Shown: piece after piece, positions 1 through 6,850 of the stretch
How the letters are laid out: each line of letters starts with the position of its first letter
How positions within the stretch are numbered: position 1 is the first letter of the stretch
Assembly (NCBI GenBank): GCA_013151785.1
Contig: JAADHP010000259.1
Coordinates: forward strand, 1 to 14,488
Reading direction: 5' to 3'
DNA length: 14,488 nt
Source: Nitrospirota bacterium
GTDB taxonomy: Bacteria; Nitrospirota; Thermodesulfovibrionia; Thermodesulfovibrionales; JdFR-85
Notes under the pieces: generated by a model
Database searches by the model: none
Told to the model about the DNA's origin: nothing
What the model saw: the letters and a program-made list of their open reading frames with translations, nothing else
Translations under genes and position numbers: made by a program

Positions 1-90
1 CCTCTTGCCCTCTTTTGTATAGAGATAACTCAGAATAGATGAAAGGGTGGTCTTGCCCACCCCTCCTTTTCCGGTAATGGCGATTTTCAT
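1..90 (-). CDS. CooC/ArsA-like P-loop ATPase, N-terminal fragment
   Basis: This is the first 30 codons of a gene that runs off the left edge. The reverse complement reads from an ATG at 90 as MKIAITGKGGVGKTT followed by LSSILSYLYTKEGKR. GKGGVGKTT is the deviant Walker A motif of the MinD/NifH/ArsA/CooC superfamily. An N-terminus that opens directly with M-K-I-A-x-T-G-K-G-G is typical of CooC, the ATPase for nickel insertion into carbon-monoxide dehydrogenase. A MinD- or Mrp-like ATPase cannot be excluded from 30 residues. There is no Shine-Dalgarno sequence at a usable distance: the nearest AGG lies about 17 nt upstream. A strong-looking promoter sits immediately before the start (120-96). 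The superfamily call is secure; the CooC identity is inference. Confidence 0.75.
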   Translation of the reverse strand, partial: MKIAITGKGGVGKTTLSSILSYLYTKEGKR

Positions 91-95
91 AAAAA

Positions 96-125
96 ATTTT
101 AACATTACCTTTGAAAACCTGTCAA
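96..125 (-). promoter_or_regulatory. Sigma70-type promoter for the CooC-like gene
   Basis: On the minus strand there is a perfect TTGACA (-35, bases 125-120), an 18-nt spacer and TAAAAT (-10, bases 101-96). Only 5 nt separate the -10 from the ATG at 90, so the expected transcription start falls at or next to the A of the start codon and the mRNA would have almost no leader. This agrees with the absence of a Shine-Dalgarno sequence. Inferred from motif match only. Confidence 0.55.
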
Positions 126-152
126 AAGATTACTATAACACTAATTTGCCGT

Positions 153-182
153 TTGACTCATTGGTCAGGCAATGGGTATAGC
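153..182 (+). promoter_or_regulatory. Candidate promoter for the amidohydrolase gene
   Basis: TTGACT (153-158), an 18-nt spacer and TATAGC (177-182) lie 80 nt before the amidohydrolase start. A second candidate is a perfect TATAAT at 226-231, 31 nt upstream of the ATG, but it has no recognisable -35. Either would give a leader containing the AAAGGAG Shine-Dalgarno sequence. Which one is used cannot be decided from sequence. Confidence 0.35.
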
Positions 183-262
183 CTGTTATTTTACAATCCT
201 CTGTTCCCTATCGGCAGTTTTGGGCTATAATTATTGCTAATATCTTCTCTTAAAGGAGTAAT

Positions 263-1084
263 ATGAATATTATTGATTTCCATACCCATATATTCCCTGA
301 TGAGATCGCCCAAAGGGCTCTCTCACAACTCTCTGAACATTCCGGGGATTACAGACCCCACACTGATGGAACACTCAGTGGACTCCTTTCCTCCATGGAA
401 GAGGCAGGTATAGTACTCAGTATTGTTGCAAATATTGCAACAAAGCCCTCACAGGTGGTTCCCATCCTGGAGTTTTGTAAAAAAATAAAGGGCAGGAGGA
501 TATATCCACTTATCTCCATCCATCCCCATACCCCTCATGGACAGATCCAGGAGGTGATAAAGGAGGCAAAGGCATCAGGCATTTACGGTATCAAACTTCA
601 TCCCATGTATCAGGACTTCGAGATAGATAGTTCTGGGATGTTTCCAATCTATGAGCTTATAATCAAAGAGGGGTTTTTTGTGGTTTTTCATACAGGCTAT
701 GATATTGCCTTTCCTGGGAACCATAACGCTGATCTGGAGCGACTTGCCCACCTGGCAGGGCATTATCCTGAACTCAGGATAGTGGCCACCCATCTGGGTG
801 GATGGCGGCAGTGGGACAGGGTCAGTAAAATAACAGAGTATGAAAATGTCTATACCGAGATCTCTATGACCATGACGGAGATGACTGAAGAAGAGTTCTT
901 AAGTGTCCTGTCGGTCTTTAACCCTGAGAGGGTCTTTTTCGGGACAGACAGCCCCTGGACAGATCAGAAGGAGATGGTCCAGAGGCTCATGGCTTTACCA
1001 TTAACCAGCGAATTAAAAGAAAAGCTGCTCTTCAGAAACGCCTTGAATTTTATATCCCTGTGGTCTCAGGGGCAAAGCCACTGA
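263..1084 (+). CDS. Amidohydrolase-family metal-dependent hydrolase
   Basis: A 273-residue protein of the amidohydrolase_2 (TIM-barrel metal-dependent hydrolase) type. The visible metal-ligand set is in the expected order: DFHTH near the N-terminus (His7, His9), KLHP around residue 111, FHTG (His143), THLGG (His177) and GTDSPW (Asp229) at the end of the last barrel strand. Its length is normal for compact, single-domain members, which include hydrolases and decarboxylases such as the ACMSD-like group. The substrate cannot be predicted. A good Shine-Dalgarno sequence (AAAGGAG, 255-261 region) precedes ATG at 263 and fixes the start. The gene stands alone: divergent from the CooC-like ATPase on its left and followed by a candidate terminator, with a minus-strand tRNA beyond. 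It is presumably cytoplasmic, since no signal peptide is seen. Confidence 0.85.
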   Translation: MNIIDFHTHIFPDEIAQRALSQLSEHSGDYRPHTDGTLSGLLSSMEEAGIVLSIVANIATKPSQVVPILEFCKKIKGRRIYPLISIHPHTPHGQIQEVIKEAKASGIYGIKLHPMYQDFEIDSSGMFPIYELIIKEGFFVVFHTGYDIAFPGNHNADLERLAHLAGHYPELRIVATHLGGWRQWDRVSKITEYENVYTEISMTMTEMTEEEFLSVLSVFNPERVFFGTDSPWTDQKEMVQRLMALPLTSELKEKLLFRNALNFISLWSQGQSH

Positions 1085-1252
1085 TGTTCAATCTTATACA
1101 AAATTCAAAGCCAATCAGACTCTACCATACCACTGCTTTCAGCAATTCTTTGTTATTCCTACAACTGGATTTGGGATAAACTTTATCGCTTTCACCTCTG
1201 CAAAGTAGCATCTATCCCTAACTTACCTGTCATTGAATACAGATTCGTATAG

Positions 1253-1281
1253 AGTGTAATCCTGTGGATTGCATTATTTTT
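1253..1281 (+). terminator. Candidate intrinsic terminator after the amidohydrolase gene
   Basis: Bases 1253-1262 pair with 1266-1275 (10 bp including two G-U wobbles) around a 3-nt TGT loop, followed by ATTTTT (1276-1281). It lies about 170 nt past the amidohydrolase stop, just before the convergent tRNA gene. The rest of 1085-1321 shows no coding potential or other structure that I can support. Confidence 0.45.
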
Positions 1282-1324
1282 ATGAGGTGCCCTGCCTTGG
1301 TTTTAAGGGTTTTGGACAGATATG

Positions 1325-1363
1325 AAAAAAGATAAAATAGAAGAGACTTTTGTTTTTTATCTT
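1325..1363 (-). terminator. AT-rich intrinsic terminator of the tRNA-fMet gene
   Basis: On the minus strand AAAGATAAAA (1364-1355) pairs perfectly over 10 bp with TTTTATCTTT (1337-1328) around a 17-nt loop. The T run continues into 1325-1327. The first stem base is the terminal A of the tRNA CCA end. The stem is almost all A-T, so it would be a weak terminator despite the long T tract. Confidence 0.45.
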
Positions 1364-1440
<77 letters not shown>

Positions 1441-1447
1441 AAAATTT

Positions 1448-1477
1448 ATAATAAAACAATCACTTTCCCTATGTCAA
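1448..1477 (-). promoter_or_regulatory. Promoter of tRNA-fMet
   Basis: On the minus strand a perfect TTGACA (1477-1472), an 18-nt spacer and TATTAT (1453-1448; 5 of 6 consensus). Only 7 nt (1447-1441) lie between the -10 and the mature tRNA 5' nucleotide A1 at 1440, so transcription is predicted to begin at or within one or two bases of the mature end. Confidence 0.65.
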
Positions 1478-1613
1478 ATTCATAGAGGCTTTGAATCACA
1501 TCTGAAGAATCTATTGAAGAGAGGGGCAACAGGTGGTTCATCAGGGCATTGATGCAATAGGATTTAGGTTATAGAATCTTTTTGGATAGTAATGATATCA
1601 GACAGTATTGTTG

Positions 1614-1622
1614 TGTTATATT
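1614..1622 (+). promoter_or_regulatory. Extended -10 promoter of the MFS transporter gene
   Basis: TGT-TATATT (1614-1622) matches the extended -10 pattern TGn-TATAAT (5 of 6 in the hexamer). No good -35 is present at 16-19 nt, as expected when the extended element compensates. The -10 ends 8 nt before the ATG at 1631. The rest of 1441-1613 holds only the tRNA promoter. Confidence 0.4.
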
Positions 1623-1630
1623 AGTCAATT

Positions 1631-2851
1631 ATGAAAACATTTTTTAAGCCATCTTCAGGATACTATCCCTGGCTTGTTGTTTTTGCCGGGCTCTTTGGTG
1701 TATTTGCAAGTATAGGTATCGGAAGGTTTGCACTTGGTATGTTACTGCCCTCCATGTCCAATGCCCTGGGATTGAGCTATTCTGAGATGGGCATTATAAG
1801 TACACTCAATTTTACAGGATATCTTGTGGCTGCACTTTCAAGTGGATTTATCGCTCGTAGAACTGGCACAAGGATACTTGTATTTATTGCTCTTTTGTCT
1901 GTCGGGATTTCCATGTCATTGATAAGCCTGACAGAGGGTTTTATGTTTACTGCAGTATTTTATACTATTACAGGACTCGGAAGTGGTGCATCCAATGTGC
2001 CGATTATGGGACTTGTTTCACAGTGGTTTTCAAGAAAGAAACGGGGTGCAGCAGCAGGTTTTATTGTTACAGGAAGCGGTCTGGGTGTTATATTAAGCGG
2101 TTTATTGGTTCCTTATTTTAATACGATTAACCCACAGAAGGGTTGGAGAATAAGCTGGTTATGGCTTGGCATATTTGTGATAGTGATTGCCGTATTGTGC
2201 TATTTGATTATACGTGATAAGCCCGATAACAGTGATCCTGCCTCATCTGTTCTGCATGGAAATGTCTCAAACAAAAGCATTTTAAAAGAGAGATTGATAT
2301 ATTATGTAGGCATTATATACTTTCTCTTTGGTTTCACCTATGTTATATATGTCACCTTTTTCGTTACCTATATAGTAAAGGAATGGGGTGTTACAGAGTC
2401 TGCAGCCGGGACATTGTGGGCATGGATTGGTGTGTTGAGTCTCTTGTCAGGCCCTGTATTTGGTACTCTTTCAGACAAAATAGGCAGGGGAAAGGGATTA
2501 TTTCTTGTCTTTCTCTGTCAGAGTATCTCCTACTTTTTGATCGCCACAAAGATAAACTATTCCATGATTATCTACGTCTCTATACTGCTCTTTGGTCTTG
2601 TTGCCTGGAGTGTTCCTTCCATTATGGCAGCACTTATGGGTGATATCCTTGGTTCAGAGAAGGCTGCTGCTGGCTTTGGTTTTATAACCTTTATTTTCGG
2701 GCTTGGACAGATTACAGGGCCATCAGTGGCAGGGTTTCTGGCAGAGAAAACAGGAACACTCTCAACTGGATTTTATATGGCAACCCTGGGAGCCTCCATT
2801 GCAATGGTATTAAGCATTACCCTCAGAGAGAAAATGGCCTCTAAGGCTTGA
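1631..2851 (+). CDS. MFS transporter, YbfB/YjiJ-like
   Basis: A 406-residue, strongly hydrophobic protein with roughly twelve membrane segments in two halves. They are joined by a polar loop at about residues 195-222, the usual central loop of major facilitator superfamily carriers. The loop after TM2 carries SGFIARRTGTR (71-81) and its counterpart in the second half is GTLSDKIGRGKG (278-289), both forms of MFS motif A. The N-terminal GIGRFALGMLLP (29-40) resembles the YbfB/YjiJ (MFS_4) group, whose substrates are mostly unknown. Monocarboxylate-type MFS carriers are an alternative. No Shine-Dalgarno sequence precedes the ATG; an extended -10 element ends 8 nt upstream, suggesting a leaderless message. 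The gene sits alone between the tRNA gene and the long downstream gene block. Confidence 0.85.
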   Translation: MKTFFKPSSGYYPWLVVFAGLFGVFASIGIGRFALGMLLPSMSNALGLSYSEMGIISTLNFTGYLVAALSSGFIARRTGTRILVFIALLSVGISMSLISLTEGFMFTAVFYTITGLGSGASNVPIMGLVSQWFSRKKRGAAAGFIVTGSGLGVILSGLLVPYFNTINPQKGWRISWLWLGIFVIVIAVLCYLIIRDKPDNSDPASSVLHGNVSNKSILKERLIYYVGIIYFLFGFTYVIYVTFFVTYIVKEWGVTESAAGTLWAWIGVLSLLSGPVFGTLSDKIGRGKGLFLVFLCQSISYFLIATKINYSMIIYVSILLFGLVAWSVPSIMAALMGDILGSEKAAAGFGFITFIFGLGQITGPSVAGFLAEKTGTLSTGFYMATLGASIAMVLSITLREKMASKA

Positions 2852-2867
2852 ATAATAAGCTTTCTTT
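2843..2867 (+). terminator. Weak candidate terminator at the MFS gene end
   Basis: AAGGCTT (2843-2849) pairs with AAGCTTT (2857-2863) with one G-T wobble around a 7-nt loop, followed by CTTT. It overlaps the stop codon of the transporter. The short stem and poor T tract make this tentative. Confidence 0.25.
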
Positions 2868-2889
2868 ATAGCTGTATTTCCTGAATTCC

Positions 2890-2919
2890 TTGACAGTAGT
2901 GGCTTTAAGCGGTTATCAT
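2890..2919 (+). promoter_or_regulatory. Promoter upstream of the lipoprotein gene
   Basis: A perfect TTGACA (2890-2895), an 18-nt spacer and TATCAT (2914-2919; 5 of 6). The -10 ends 8 nt before the ATG at 2928. A perfect TATAAT at 2921-2926 is also present but ends 1 nt before the ATG and would start transcription inside the gene, so it is less likely. This is the only clear promoter seen for the block extending to 12238. Confidence 0.55.
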
Positions 2920-2927
2920 ATATAATC

Positions 2928-3602
2928 ATGCTTTCTCGCAAGGGGTGTTTTCTTCTTTTAATTTTAATTGTAGTTTCTGTTTCTTCATGTGCTTCTGATA
3001 TTTCAACAAGGAAGGATATAGCCCCTGTTCAGGAGAAACAACCCCTGAGTGTAAAAGAGCAACAGAATGAAGCATTGAGGATATTTAAAAGGATTCTGGA
3101 GGTAAGAAGAAAGGCTAAAACCTCAGAGGAGGCAGTAAGAAAGATAGAACCAATGTATCTGGAAATTATTAATAAATATCCTGATGCCCCTCTTGCCCAG
3201 GAGAGTTGTCTCCGACTCATAGAGTTATACTTAAGGGATTACACCCCTCCAGCTACTGAAAAGGCAGAACTTATTTACAAAACCTTCAGGGAGAGATACC
3301 CGCAGTCAATACTGAAGGGTACGGTTGAAAGAACCCTTACGAAGTTTTTTTATTCCCTGAAAATGTGGAACAGGATAATAGATTTACACAGGGAAAGAAT
3401 CAAGAGGTTTATTGAAACAGGTAATATAGATGATCCCTACTATCTCTTTGTTTTTTCCGAGGCCAGGTACAATACAGGTAATATTACAGAAGCAGTAAAG
3501 GGATACAAGTGGATAATAAAAAAGTTTCCCGATTCCCATGATGCCAAGCTGTCAGAACGAAGACTCAAAGAGATATTCCTCAAAGATAAAGGAGATCAGT
3601 AA
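2928..3602 (+). CDS. TPR-like lipoprotein, BamD-type architecture
   Basis: A 224-residue exported protein. Residues 1-20 are a lipoprotein signal: MLSRK, a hydrophobic run and the lipobox VSSC, with Cys21 as the acylated residue. The next residues (Ala-Ser) do not suggest inner-membrane retention. The mature part is helical and looks like degenerate tetratricopeptide repeats, with recurrent NKYPDAPLAQES, RERYPQSILKGT and KKFPDSHDAKLS phrases (about residues 84-95, 123-134 and 203-214). This is the pattern of BamD/YfiO and related outer-membrane TPR lipoproteins. It is not clearly BamD itself, so a scaffold role in the envelope is inference. The ATG is fixed by the signal peptide, and there is no Shine-Dalgarno sequence. 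Its TAA overlaps the yebC ATG by one base. Confidence 0.75.
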   Translation: MLSRKGCFLLLILIVVSVSSCASDISTRKDIAPVQEKQPLSVKEQQNEALRIFKRILEVRRKAKTSEEAVRKIEPMYLEIINKYPDAPLAQESCLRLIELYLRDYTPPATEKAELIYKTFRERYPQSILKGTVERTLTKFFYSLKMWNRIIDLHRERIKRFIETGNIDDPYYLFVFSEARYNTGNITEAVKGYKWIIKKFPDSHDAKLSERRLKEIFLKDKGDQ

Positions 3603-4357
3603 TGGCCGGGCACTCTAAGTGGGCACAAATAAAGCACAAGAAGGCCGCCGTAGATGCCAAGAGAGGAAAGATATTTTCCAAGCTTGCCAAAGAGATTTCA
3701 GTAGCAGCCCGCCTTGGCGGAGGAGACCCATCAATGAACCCCCGATTAAGAACTGTAATCGAAAAGGCAAAGAGTGCCAATATGCCTCAGGAGAATATAA
3801 AAAGGGCCATACAGAAGGGCACAGGTGAACTTCCGGGGACATCCTACGAGGAGGCTACCTATGAAGGTTATGGGCCTGGTGGCGTGGCCATGTTGATCGA
3901 GGTTCTCACTGACAACAAGAACAGGACTGTTGCCGAGATCAGGCATCTTATGAATAAACACGGAGGGAGTCTTGGAGAGGCTGGTTGCGTGTCCTGGATT
4001 TTTGAGAAGAAAGGCTATATCCTTGTAAGTAAATCCACTATAGATGAAGAAACTCTCATGGATGTGGTTATCGAGGCAGGTGCAGAGGATATGAAAAACG
4101 ATCCACAGGAGGAAAATTACGAGATAATTACTGCACCTGAGGATCTTCATCAGGTAAAAGAGAATCTGAAAGAGAAGGGCATAAAAATAGAGGTAGCAGA
4201 AATAACAATGCTTCCTAAAACGCATGTCAGGATAGAGGGGGAGACAGCCACAAAGATGATCCGATTGATGGAAATCCTTGAAGATCATGACGATGTGCAG
4301 AACGTATACGCAAACTTTGATGTGCCTGATGAGATAATGGCAGAGGCCGGTAAGTGA
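3602..4357 (+). CDS. yebC: YebC/PmpR family (TACO1) protein
   Basis: A 251-residue protein, the usual length for the YebC/TACO1 family. The N-terminal signature MAGHSKWAQIKHKKAAVD with KIFSKLAKEI is diagnostic, and the MPQENIKRAIQKGTGE segment and the GYGPGGVAMLIEVLTDNKNRT segment match the family's conserved core. Members were described as transcriptional regulators (PmpR), while more recent work supports a role in translation, helping ribosomes through stalling proline-rich stretches. The protein is cytoplasmic. The start overlaps the lipoprotein stop (TAATG) and has a good Shine-Dalgarno sequence (AAAGGAG about 8 nt upstream, inside the preceding gene), so the two are translationally close. 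In many bacteria yebC precedes ruvC-ruvA-ruvB; here a protease gene follows instead. Confidence 0.95.
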   Translation: MAGHSKWAQIKHKKAAVDAKRGKIFSKLAKEISVAARLGGGDPSMNPRLRTVIEKAKSANMPQENIKRAIQKGTGELPGTSYEEATYEGYGPGGVAMLIEVLTDNKNRTVAEIRHLMNKHGGSLGEAGCVSWIFEKKGYILVSKSTIDEETLMDVVIEAGAEDMKNDPQEENYEIITAPEDLHQVKENLKEKGIKIEVAEITMLPKTHVRIEGETATKMIRLMEILEDHDDVQNVYANFDVPDEIMAEAGK

Positions 4358-4399
4358 ATAACCTGTAAACCTTAATCATTGGACGGGAGGGGTTATATT

Positions 4400-5458
4400 T
4401 TGAGAAATGGAAATGTTATGAGAGTGCTTGTATTAATCCTGTTGCTGTTGTTTACCGTCTCACCCTCTTTTTCACTCACCAAGGAAGAAGAGATCAATAT
4501 AAAAGTATATAAAGATGTAAGCCCCTCTGTTGTTAATATAACCACAACTACTCTAATCAGGGATTTCTTTTCTATCTATCCACAGAAAGGTGCTGGTTCT
4601 GGTTCTATAATTGATGCTACAGGATATATACTCACCAACTATCATGTGATTGAGGGGGCCTCGGAAATAACCGTTACATTGTACGATGGCAGTAAATACA
4701 GGGCAGGTCTTGTTGGTGTTGACCCTGACAATGATCTGGCCATTATCAAGATAAAGCCCCGTAAAAAGCTACGGCCTGTAAAATTAGGAGATTCAGACTC
4801 TCTTCAGGTAGGACAGAAGGTATATGCTATTGGCAATCCCTTTGGGCTCAACTCCACACTTACCACGGGAATTATAAGTGCCCTCGGAAGACCTCTGACT
4901 ACAGAAAGCGGAAGGGTAATAGAGAATGTTATACAGACTGATGCACCAATAAATCCGGGCAACTCCGGGGGGCCTTTGCTGGACACCTCAGGACGGCTGA
5001 TCGGAATAAACACTGCCATTTTTACCCCCTCAGGGGGGAATATAGGGATTGGTTTTGCCATCCCGGTGAATACAGCGAGGGAATTGATTCCCGATCTCAT
5101 TCGTTATGGCAAGGTTAGAAGACCATGGATAGGAATAATAGGAGTGCCTCTCTGGAGAGAACTTTCTCAGGCACTGGGTCTTTCAGTTAACAAGGGAATT
5201 CTTGTTTCAGAGGTGGTGCCAGGTGGCCCTGCTGATAAGGCAGGCATAAGGGGTGGTACGATTCCTGTGGAAATAAGTGGCACAATTATATATCTGGGAG
5301 GAGACATCATTGTGAGTATGGATGGCAAACCAGTGGGATCAATGGAGGACATCAAAAGGATTCTCAAGGGTAAGAAAGAGGGTGATTCCGTACTGGTAAG
5401 GATTGTAAGAAAGAACAGGATCTATGAAAAGACAATCAGGGTAAGGTTGAGAACATGA
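4400..5458 (+). CDS. HtrA/Deg-family periplasmic serine protease, one PDZ
   Basis: A trypsin-like protease of the HtrA/DegP/DegQ family, about 352 residues. The catalytic triad is intact: His in TNYHVIEGA (about residue 82), Asp in DPDNDLAIIKI (about 112) and Ser in the oxyanion motif NPGNSGGPL (about 189). One C-terminal PDZ domain spans roughly residues 240-350, with a short insertion before GGDIIVSMDG. Architecture is like DegS or short Deg proteases rather than two-PDZ DegP. A hydrophobic stretch (LVLILLLLFTVSPSFS) is a signal peptide or signal anchor. The start is uncertain: TTG at 4400 has a strong Shine-Dalgarno sequence (GGGAGGGG, 4385-4392); ATG at 4418 begins directly before the hydrophobic run; TTG at 4379 is the longest option. 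The stop overlaps glmU by 4 nt. The likely role is envelope protein quality control. Confidence 0.92.
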   Translation: MRNGNVMRVLVLILLLLFTVSPSFSLTKEEEINIKVYKDVSPSVVNITTTTLIRDFFSIYPQKGAGSGSIIDATGYILTNYHVIEGASEITVTLYDGSKYRAGLVGVDPDNDLAIIKIKPRKKLRPVKLGDSDSLQVGQKVYAIGNPFGLNSTLTTGIISALGRPLTTESGRVIENVIQTDAPINPGNSGGPLLDTSGRLIGINTAIFTPSGGNIGIGFAIPVNTARELIPDLIRYGKVRRPWIGIIGVPLWRELSQALGLSVNKGILVSEVVPGGPADKAGIRGGTIPVEISGTIIYLGGDIIVSMDGKPVGSMEDIKRILKGKKEGDSVLVRIVRKNRIYEKTIRVRLRT

Positions 5459-6846
5459 GAAACTCAAGAGAACTCTCTGTTATTGTTCTTGCCGCAGGAC
5501 TTGGAACAAGAATGAAGTCCTCTGTATCCAAGGTTCTGCACAAACTGAACAGAAGATATATGATCGATTATGTGCTTGACACGGTTCAGAAACTAAAGCC
5601 TGACAATACAGTAATCGTTGCCGGCAGGCACAATATAAAGGAACTGAAGGAGATCTTTCCAACCTGTACGGTTGCCTTACAGAGCAGACCCCTTGGAACA
5701 GCCCATGCGGTTATCAGTGGGGTGAAAAAAATCGGTAACTTTCAGGGTGACATCCTTGTGCTCAATGGAGATACTCCACTGGTAACACCCGATACCATAA
5801 GAGCTTTTATAACCAGACACAGAAGGGCTGGCAACCATTTAAGCATAATATCCTTTATTGCTCAGAACCCCACAGGTTATGGAAGGATCATAAGGGATAA
5901 AAGGAATAGACCACTGCTTATTCGTGAGGAAAGGAATGCCACTGATGCTGAAAGGGCGATCAGGGAGGTCAACAGCGGTGTCTATCTGTTCAGTAAAGAG
6001 ACTGTATCTCTCCTGAAGAGAATAAAGAAGAATCCTCTCAAGGGTGAATACTATCTGACAGACATACTTGAGATAGCAAACAAAAGTGGTTACAGATGTG
6101 GCGTCTACCCGATAGGGCAGGAGGAGGAATTCCTCGGGATCAATACAAAGGATGAACTGCTTCAGGCGCAGAGAAGACTCAGACTCAGGGTGGTCCGATA
6201 CTGGCTTGACAGGGATGTCTCATTCATAGATGAAGAAAGGGTTTATATCTCACCTGATGCGGTTATAGGCGCTGGGACCACTCTGTATCCTGATGTTGTT
6301 ATAGAGGGGAATTCCAGAATAGGTGAAAACTGCGTTATTTATCCGAATGTGAGAATAACGGACAGCCAGATAGGGGATTCGGTTCTGATAAAAGATTCCA
6401 CGGTGGTCGAGTCTTCTGTAATTGGCTCTGATGTGGTTGTGGGTCCCTTTGCCCGTATAAGACCCGGCACGGAGATCAAAAAATCTGCACGAATAGGTAA
6501 CTTTGTTGAGATAAAGGCATCTGTGATAGGAGAGGGAACAAAGGCGCAACACCTCAGCTATATCGGTGATGCAGAAGTTGGTGAGAATGTCAATGTGGGG
6601 GCAGGTACAATAACATGTAATTATGATGGAGAGAGAAAACACAAAACCATAATAGACAAAGAGGTATTTATAGGGAGCGACTCTCAGCTTATTGCCCCTG
6701 TAAGGGTGGGCAGGGGGGCCTATATCGGTGCTGGTTCTACAATAACAGACGATGTTCCAGCCTATTCCCTTGCCCTCTCACGGGTAAGGCAGAGGAATAT
6801 AAAAGGATGGGTTAAAAGAAGGAAGAAGAAAAAAAAGAGGTGCTGA
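5455..6846 (+). CDS. glmU: Bifunctional UDP-GlcNAc pyrophosphorylase / GlcN-1-P acetyltransferase
   Basis: GlmU acetylates glucosamine-1-phosphate with acetyl-CoA and then couples it to UTP to give UDP-GlcNAc. The 463 residues fit the family (about 456). Residues 1-235 are the uridylyltransferase: LAAGLGTRMKS (12-22) with Lys26, LNGDTPL with Asp106, and Asn230 for Mg binding. After a helical linker, about 258-446 form a left-handed beta-helix of hexapeptide repeats with the acetyltransferase residues Arg336, Lys354, His366 in KAQHLSYIGD and Asn389 in TCNYDG. It starts with ATGA overlapping the protease stop and ends 4 nt before glmS, pairing two enzymes of one pathway. The C-terminus is unusual: a lysine/arginine tail (residues 454-462) encoded by an A-rich stretch with eight consecutive A (6829-6836). 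Confidence 0.98.
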   Translation: MRNSRELSVIVLAAGLGTRMKSSVSKVLHKLNRRYMIDYVLDTVQKLKPDNTVIVAGRHNIKELKEIFPTCTVALQSRPLGTAHAVISGVKKIGNFQGDILVLNGDTPLVTPDTIRAFITRHRRAGNHLSIISFIAQNPTGYGRIIRDKRNRPLLIREERNATDAERAIREVNSGVYLFSKETVSLLKRIKKNPLKGEYYLTDILEIANKSGYRCGVYPIGQEEEFLGINTKDELLQAQRRLRLRVVRYWLDRDVSFIDEERVYISPDAVIGAGTTLYPDVVIEGNSRIGENCVIYPNVRITDSQIGDSVLIKDSTVVESSVIGSDVVVGPFARIRPGTEIKKSARIGNFVEIKASVIGEGTKAQHLSYIGDAEVGENVNVGAGTITCNYDGERKHKTIIDKEVFIGSDSQLIAPVRVGRGAYIGAGSTITDDVPAYSLALSRVRQRNIKGWVKRRKKKKKRC

Positions 6847-6850
6847 AAAG

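Noticed and set aside
2921..2926. Perfect TATAAT immediately before the lipoprotein ATG taken as the -10
   Set aside because: It ends 1 nt before the start codon, so transcription would begin inside the gene and lose the signal peptide start; TATCAT at 2914-2919 fits the -35 better.
3746..4288. 180-codon minus-strand open frame inside yebC
   Set aside because: Shadow of the conserved yebC coding frame; the translation is Cys/Phe/His-rich with no recognisable domain.
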